A stretch of 55,492 bases of DNA, taken from Candidatus Gemmiger excrementigallinarum. Its GTDB lineage: Bacteria > Bacillota > Clostridia > Oscillospirales > Ruminococcaceae. Below, in pieces: positions 51,275 to 55,492 of this stretch. The stretch is from NCBI GenBank assembly GCA_019116445.1, contig DXBP01000055.1, positions 1-55,492 on the forward strand, in the 5' to 3' direction. The notes under the pieces are model-generated. The model was not told the origin of the DNA, made no database searches, and worked only from the letters and a program-made list of their open reading frames with translations. Position 1 is the stretch's first letter, and each line of letters starts with the position of its first letter. Position numbers and translations under genes: made by a program.

Positions 51275-51718
51275 ATGAAATTAAACCCGAAAGACTATGC
51301 TCACATGGTATCTCGCGCGTCGCCGCCTTCGCCCGTCGCGAAAGATTGCCTGTGGGCATTTTTTGTTGGCGGCGGCATCTGCCTGCTGGGGGAAATACTG
51401 CGGCAGTTTTTCCTGATCTGGTACGATACTTCCCTGGCCGGCACACTGACGAGCATCGCTCTGATTTTTATGTCGGCGGTGTGCACGGTGGCGGGCTGGT
51501 ACCAGAAACTGGCCGCCAAAGCCGGGGCCGGTACGCTGGTACCCATCACGGGATTCGCCAACTCTGTGGTCAGCCCGGCCATTGAGTTCAAGGCCGAGGG
51601 TTGGGTCAGCGGCGTAGGCGCCCGCATCTTTGGCATTGCGGGGCCGGTCATTGCTTACGGCACGGCGGCGTCGGCTGTGTGGGGATTGCTCTACTGGCTG
51701 CTGGGAAAGGTCGGGTGA
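51275..51718 (+). CDS. spoVAC: Stage V sporulation protein AC
   Basis: The 147-residue membrane protein matches SpoVAC, part of the channel that moves dipicolinic acid and calcium into the spore and out at germination; SpoVAC itself is a mechanosensitive channel in Bacillus. The family pattern AFFVGGGICLLGEILRQFF and FAKSVVSP-like FANSVVSPAIEFKAEG are present. It starts the spoVAC-AD-AE group; SpoVAD follows after 3 bp. Confidence 0.94.
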   Translation: MKLNPKDYAHMVSRASPPSPVAKDCLWAFFVGGGICLLGEILRQFFLIWYDTSLAGTLTSIALIFMSAVCTVAGWYQKLAAKAGAGTLVPITGFANSVVSPAIEFKAEGWVSGVGARIFGIAGPVIAYGTAASAVWGLLYWLLGKVG

Positions 51719-51721
51719 AGT

Positions 51722-52747
51722 ATGGCAATCCGTAGAAAAGATACCGTACTGTTTGAAAAGCCGCCGGTCATTGCAGCATGGGCTGCGGCGGGCGGCAAAA
51801 AGGAGGGGGAAGGCCCGCTGGCATCGGGGTTTGACTTCCTCACCCGGGATGCGGCTTTCCCGGAGGAAGCGTGCGCCAACTGGGAACAGGCCGAAAGTCT
51901 GTTGCAGCAAAAGGCGGCGGAAGCCTGTCTGCGCAAGGCAGGTATCAGCCGCAAAGAGGTGGACCTGGCCCTGGCAGGGGATTTGCAGGCCCAGTGCACG
52001 GCCAGCAACTACACCATGCGTGCGCTGGAAATTCCCTTTGCCGGTATCTACGGGGCCTGCTCCACCATGGCCGAAACACTGGCCCTGGCGGCATCCCTGG
52101 CAGCGGGCGGCGCCGTACAGCAGGTGCTTGCAATGACCAGCAGCCATTTCTGTGCGGCGGAACGACAGTTCCGCACGCCGCTGGACTACGGCGCCAAACG
52201 GACTCCCACGGCCCAGTGGACGGCCACGGCGGCGGGAGCCTGTCTGCTGCGCGCTCCGGGACAGGCCGGGGTACCGGTGCTGTCGGTCACATTCGGCCGG
52301 GTGCAGGATTATGAAGTGCATGACATCAACAATATGGGGGCGGCCATGATGCCCGCTGCGGCCTCCACTCTGCTGCGCTACTTTGCCGCCACCGGTACCG
52401 CACCTGCGGATTTTGATGTGATTTTTACCGGGGACCTGGGGGAGGTGGGCAGTGCGCTGCTGCGCCAGCAGATGGAACAGGAGGGCGTGCCGCTGCCCAA
52501 CCATCAGGACTGCGGCTGCCTGCTGTACGATGTGTCCACGCAGAATGTACAAGCTGGCGGCAGCGGCCCGGGGTGCAGCGCGGCGGTGCTCTGTGCCCAT
52601 ATTTTGCCCCGGCTGCAGGCGGGGGAATATCGCCGGGTGCTGTTTATGGCCACAGGTGCCCTGATGAGCCAGACGACCTTCCTGCAAGGGGAGAGTATTC
52701 CCGGTATTGCGCACTGTGTGGAACTGGCAGGGGAGGGAACGGTATGA
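51722..52747 (+). CDS. spoVAD: Stage V sporulation protein AD
   Basis: SpoVAD has a thiolase-like fold and binds dipicolinic acid in the cytoplasmic part of the SpoVA channel. The 341-residue protein shows the family motifs IAGDLQAQC-like LAGDLQAQCTASNYTMR and GIYGACSTMAETL. It lies between spoVAC and spoVAE; its TGA stop overlaps the spoVAE start codon (ATGA). Confidence 0.94.
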   Translation: MAIRRKDTVLFEKPPVIAAWAAAGGKKEGEGPLASGFDFLTRDAAFPEEACANWEQAESLLQQKAAEACLRKAGISRKEVDLALAGDLQAQCTASNYTMRALEIPFAGIYGACSTMAETLALAASLAAGGAVQQVLAMTSSHFCAAERQFRTPLDYGAKRTPTAQWTATAAGACLLRAPGQAGVPVLSVTFGRVQDYEVHDINNMGAAMMPAAASTLLRYFAATGTAPADFDVIFTGDLGEVGSALLRQQMEQEGVPLPNHQDCGCLLYDVSTQNVQAGGSGPGCSAAVLCAHILPRLQAGEYRRVLFMATGALMSQTTFLQGESIPGIAHCVELAGEGTV

Positions 52748-53100
52748 ATTATCTGTGGGCCTTTGTGATCGGCGGTGCCATCTGTGTGGTAGGCCAGCTG
52801 CTGATTGACTATACCAGCCTGACCCCGGCGCGCATCCTGACAGGATACGTAGTCAGCGGTGTGATCCTCAGCGCAGTGGGGCTGTACAAGCCGCTGGTGG
52901 ACCTGGCGGGGGCCGGGGCCAGTGTGCCGCTGCTGGGGTTCGGGCACCTGCTGGCCCAGGGCGTCAAACAGGCGGTGGACCAGTGCGGGCTGCCCGGCAT
53001 TTTTACCGGCGGGCTTACAGCAGCGGCCGGGGGCATTGCGGCCAGCATTTTGTTTGGGCTGCTGGCAGCGTTGATCGGCAAAAGCCGGGATCAGAATTAA
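52744..53100 (+). CDS. spoVAE: Stage V sporulation protein AE (AEb type)
   Basis: The 118-residue membrane protein matches SpoVAEb, the third subunit of the dipicolinic acid channel: AFVIGGAICVVGQLLIDYTSLTPARIL followed by GASVPLLGFGHLLAQGVKQA. The open frame begins much earlier inside spoVAD; the ATG at 52744 overlaps the spoVAD stop. The group stops here, as in many clostridia, which have only AC-AD-AEb. Confidence 0.93.
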   Translation: MNYLWAFVIGGAICVVGQLLIDYTSLTPARILTGYVVSGVILSAVGLYKPLVDLAGAGASVPLLGFGHLLAQGVKQAVDQCGLPGIFTGGLTAAAGGIAASILFGLLAALIGKSRDQN

Positions 53101-53110
53101 GGCAAATGAA

Positions 53111-53143
53111 AATGCCCGTCGGGGAAAATCCCCGGCGGGCATT
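53111..53143. terminator. Bidirectional terminator between spoVAE and rpsT
   Basis: AATGCCCGTCGGGG and CCCCGGCGGGCATT pair (one G-T) around AAAAT. The T tail is weak on both strands. Confidence 0.75.
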
Positions 53144-53157
53144 GTTCATGCGATCAA

Positions 53158-53424
53158 TTACTGAGCAGCAGCCTTGTTGGCGCGCTTAGCCATGCGGCTG
53201 ACCTTGCGGGCAGCGGTGTTCTTATGGATGACACCCTTGCTCTTAGCAGAGTCGATGGCAGAGACGGCGGCTTTCATGACGGCGTCTTTGTCAGCAGCAT
53301 TGCTGTCGATGGCAGCGTCTGCCTTTTTGATCACTGTTTTCAGGTTGGACTTGATGACCTTGTTGTGCATAGCCTCTTTCTTGGCCTGGACAACACGGTC
53401 CTTCTGAGATTTGATGTTAGGCAT
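53158..53424 (-). CDS. rpsT: 30S ribosomal protein S20
   Basis: The 88-residue basic protein is S20 (MPNIKSQKDRVVQAKKE... and TAARKVSRMAKR near the end). The frame opens three codons earlier; the ATG at 53424 has AAGGAGG in front. In Bacillus rpsT stands beside gpr and spoIIP; here it is divergent from spoIIP and gpr is absent. Confidence 0.95.
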   Translation of the reverse strand: MPNIKSQKDRVVQAKKEAMHNKVIKSNLKTVIKKADAAIDSNAADKDAVMKAAVSAIDSAKSKGVIHKNTAARKVSRMAKRANKAAAQ

Positions 53425-53462
53425 TCGTTCCACCTCCTTGGTTCCCCATAACAGTACAAGTT

Positions 53463-53491
53463 ATCCTACCACATTTTTTCAGCCCTTGCAA
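53463..53491 (-). promoter_or_regulatory. Promoter of rpsT
   Basis: Minus strand TTGCAA (53486-53491) and TAGGAT (53463-53468) have a 17-bp spacer, with TGG before the -10. Confidence 0.7.
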
Positions 53492-53563
53492 GTCTTTTTT
53501 CAAAAAAATATTCATGAAAGGCACAAAAACCACATAAATTGTGAGGGAATGGAGGTGGAGTCT

Positions 53564-54709
53564 ATGGCCTTGGTGCGCCGCTGCCTGGCTGTACTGCTGT
53601 GCACGGTGATGCTGGCGGGCGGCACGGCACTGACGCTGGCGGCGGTGGCCTGCCTGCCGGGGCGGGCCTGGCTGGTGCGGGGCGCGATGCTCTGCCAGGA
53701 CCCGGCGGCAGCTGTTTCGCTGGACTGGCCGGTGCCGGTGGAAAAACCGCGCCCCGCCACACCGCAGCCTTCCGCTGCCGCCTCCACCACAGTACCGGAA
53801 ACTTCGGCGGCATCGGAATCGCAGTCTGATACCGCCCAGCCATCGGCCACACCGGTGCCCAGTGCCACACCTTTGCCCAGTGCTGCGCCCGACATCGAAA
53901 ATCCCGGGCGCATCCGCGCTGAACAATACGGTCAGGGCAGCGGCACGGGCTATATTACGCTGGGGGCGGGCAGCATCCACAACCTGACCCAAAACAGTGA
54001 CGCCGATCTGCGCGCCGCGGTCACAACGCCGTCGCTGCCCTTTGATGTGGAGATCAACAGCAGCGAACCCCAGGTGCTCATCCTGCACACCCACGCCACC
54101 GAAACCTACCAGACCTGGCCGGACCTTGTCTATGACCCGGCCTTTACGGCCCGCACACTGAACACCGAACTGAATATGTGCGCGGTGGGGGAGAAGATGA
54201 CGCAAGTGCTCAACGCGGCGGGCATCAACACCCTGCACGATACCACCCTCCACGATTCCCCCAGCTATACCGAGAGCTACGATCGCAGCTATGCCACCAC
54301 GCAGGCGTATCTGGAAAAATACCCCTCCATCAAAGTGGTGCTGGATGTTCACCGGGACGCCATTGAGGATGCCGACGGTACCCGGGTAAAACCGCTGTGC
54401 ACGGTGAACGGGGAAGATACCGCCCAGGTCATGATCATTGCCGGGTGTGATAACGGTTCCAGCATTTCACTGCCCAACTGGCGGCTCAACCTGCGGTTTG
54501 CGGCGGCCTGGGAACAGGCCATGGAAAGCCGCACACCGGGCCTTACCCGCCCGGTGATGTGCGCCTACCGGTACTACAACCAGGACCTGACCACCGGCAG
54601 CCTGCTCATCGAGATCGGCGGCCATGCCAATACCGTGACCGAAGCGGTGCGCGGGGGGCAGTACGCGGCCGAAGCATTGGCCGTACTGCTGGGCGGTCAC
54701 GTGGATTGA
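53564..54709 (+). CDS. spoIIP: Stage II sporulation protein P
   Basis: SpoIIP is the amidase and endopeptidase that, with SpoIID and SpoIIM, thins septal peptidoglycan during engulfment. The 381-residue protein has an N-terminal membrane segment (about 9-28), a Pro/Ser/Thr/Ala-rich linker (about 45-110), and the catalytic domain with [18 protein letters not shown] and [10 protein letters not shown]. An upstream ATG at 53549 sits on GAGGGA; the ATG at 53564 follows GGAGG at 53551-53555 and is preferred. It lies 140 bp from divergent rpsT. Confidence 0.93.
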   Translation: MALVRRCLAVLLCTVMLAGGTALTLAAVACLPGRAWLVRGAMLCQDPAAAVSLDWPVPVEKPRPATPQPSAAASTTVPETSAASESQSDTAQPSATPVPSATPLPSAAPDIENPGRIRAEQYGQGSGTGYITLGAGSIHNLTQNSDADLRAAVTTPSLPFDVEINSSEPQVLILHTHATETYQTWPDLVYDPAFTARTLNTELNMCAVGEKMTQVLNAAGINTLHDTTLHDSPSYTESYDRSYATTQAYLEKYPSIKVVLDVHRDAIEDADGTRVKPLCTVNGEDTAQVMIIAGCDNGSSISLPNWRLNLRFAAAWEQAMESRTPGLTRPVMCAYRYYNQDLTTGSLLIEIGGHANTVTEAVRGGQYAAEALAVLLGGHVD

Positions 54710-54731
54710 ACCTGCAGCGGCAAAAAAATGC

Positions 54732-54760
54732 TGTACAATTTGGTCCGAACCCGCTATAAT
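54732..54760 (+). promoter_or_regulatory. Promoter of asnS
   Basis: TGTACA (54732-54737) and TATAAT (54755-54760) have a 17-bp spacer; the same -35 variant occurs at ptsH. The leader is only about 35 bases, so no T-box is present. Confidence 0.78.
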
Positions 54761-54800
54761 AAGAACAATCATTGTTTTTAATAAGAGGAGTGGACCACCC

Positions 54801-55492
54801 ATGCAGAGAACCGAACTTGTATCGCTGTACACGGCCACCCCCGCCGACGGCACCAAAGTTACCGTCTGCGGCTGGGCGAAAACGGTGCGCGATTCTAAAA
54901 ATATCGGCTTTATCTCGCTGTCGGACGGCAGCTGCTATAAGCCTGTGCAGATCGTTTTCCAGGCGGATAAACTGTCCAATTATGCCGAGATCGCCAAGTG
55001 CGGCCTGTACACCAGCTTTGAGGTCACCGGCACCCTGGTGCTGACCCCCAACGCCAAACAGCCCTTCGAGATCAACGCCGACACCATCACGGTGCTGGGC
55101 ACCTGCGGACCTGAGTATCCGCTGCAGAAGAAGAAGATGGGCATGGACTATCTGCGTACCATGACCCACCTGCGCCCGCGTACCAACACCTTCAATGCGG
55201 CATTCCGCGTTCGCGGCCAGGCGGCTTTTGCCATTCATCAGTTCTTCCATGAGCGGGGCTTCACCTATGTGCACACGCCCATCTTCACCGGTTCCGACTG
55301 TGAGGGCGCGGGCGAGATGTTCCAGGTCACGACGATGGATCTGAACGATATTCCCCGCACCGAGGACGGCGCCATCGACTACACCAAGGACTTCTTCAAG
55401 CGCCCGGTGAACCTGACGGTTTCCGGTCAGCTGGAAGCGGAAGCCATGGCAATGGCCCTGGGCAATGTCTACACCTTCGGCCCCACCTTCCG
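54801..55492 (+). CDS. asnS: Asparaginyl-tRNA synthetase, N-terminal part (truncated by window edge)
   Basis: The frame starts at ATG 54801, behind AAGAGGAG, and is open to the end of the window. The N-terminal OB-fold ([24 protein letters not shown]) and class II core follow; [22 protein letters not shown] (residues 114-135) is motif 1 region, and [13 protein letters not shown] is characteristic of AsnRS rather than AspRS. It is the second amino-acyl tRNA synthetase in the window. Confidence 0.95.
   Translation, partial: MQRTELVSLYTATPADGTKVTVCGWAKTVRDSKNIGFISLSDGSCYKPVQIVFQADKLSNYAEIAKCGLYTSFEVTGTLVLTPNAKQPFEINADTITVLGTCGPEYPLQKKKMGMDYLRTMTHLRPRTNTFNAAFRVRGQAAFAIHQFFHERGFTYVHTPIFTGSDCEGAGEMFQVTTMDLNDIPRTEDGAIDYTKDFFKRPVNLTVSGQLEAEAMAMALGNVYTFGPTF

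Noticed and set aside
53500-53545. SigE promoter before spoIIP
   Set aside because: ATATT and CATAAATT are present (53508-53512 and 53533-53540) but about 20 bp apart, too far for a SigE promoter, so I do not list it.
1-55492. CRISPR arrays, insertion sequences, prophage genes, tRNA or rRNA genes
   Set aside because: I looked for direct repeats, transposase motifs, integrase motifs, cloverleaf and TTCRA patterns and found none that held up.

Overview
The window is a GC-rich (roughly 60%) chromosomal segment with low-GC-style Firmicutes signals: strong AGGAGG ribosome binding sites, TTGACA/TATAAT promoters with 17-bp spacers, U-tailed hairpin terminators, a T-box leader, and Gram-positive gene orders (ylxM-ffh-rpsP-khpA-rimM-trmD; pheST; spoVACADAE). 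Together with a glgBCDA cluster that includes glgD and several sporulation genes (spoIIID, spoVAC/AD/AE, spoIIP), this points to a gut-type clostridium of the Oscillospiraceae/Ruminococcaceae (Faecalibacterium/Gemmiger/Subdoligranulum-like). That placement is inference from gene content; no rRNA is present. I see no tRNA, rRNA, insertion sequence, prophage or CRISPR array. The region looks like ordinary core chromosome with several lineage-specific twists.

Layout. 1-5.05 kb: glycogen synthesis cluster (glgB 3' end, glgC, glgD, glgA). 5.1-8.7 kb: a C39-like lipoprotein, uridine kinase and dCMP deaminase (reverse), spoIIID, and a divergent cysteine-synthase-like enzyme. 8.8-13.1 kb: SRP/ribosome-maturation operon ending in a TrmD fused to a GNAT acetyltransferase domain. 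13.2-18.0 kb: HPr, UvrC and a large polytopic membrane protein. 18.1-22.1 kb: an overlapping three-gene sensory cassette (AraC-type response regulator, YesM-type kinase, sugar-binding lipoprotein) with no transporter. 22.1-25.4 kb (reverse): flavin reductase, GT2 glycosyltransferase, and a polytopic membrane protein split by a T7 homopolymer frameshift. 25.5-28.6 kb: a Crp/Fnr regulator divergent from an NMT1/SsuA-type ABC transporter, with a near-perfect palindromic operator between them. 28.7-34.4 kb: hemW, a Bax-inhibitor-1-like protein, T-box-controlled pheST. 34.5-40.4 kb: class B sortase, a possible small RNA, glmS, and a PglF/WbpM-like dehydratase with a PglC-like sugar transferase. 40.5-46 kb: CdaR-type regulator, YebC, a membrane PASTA protein with a degenerate kinase domain, and a divergent PTS enzyme I. 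46-53 kb: patatin phospholipase, nucleotidyltransferase with MerR, rsmE/prmA, a GNAT protein and spoVA genes. 53.1-55.5 kb: rpsT, spoIIP, and the 5' part of asnS.

The main functional themes are carbon storage and sensing (glg, HPr, sugar-binding sensor, CdaR), translation (SRP, rRNA/tRNA modification, PheRS, AsnRS), envelope/glycan synthesis (glmS, dehydratase, GTs, sortase, PASTA protein) and sporulation. The items most worth a second look are the TrmD-GNAT fusion, the PASTA pseudokinase, the divergent enzyme I downstream of a patatin, the transporter-less binding-protein/two-component cassette, the homopolymer-split membrane gene, and two strong unassigned operators plus a candidate small RNA upstream of glmS. 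None of these is clearly a new defence or mobile system; I found no convincing evidence for one here.
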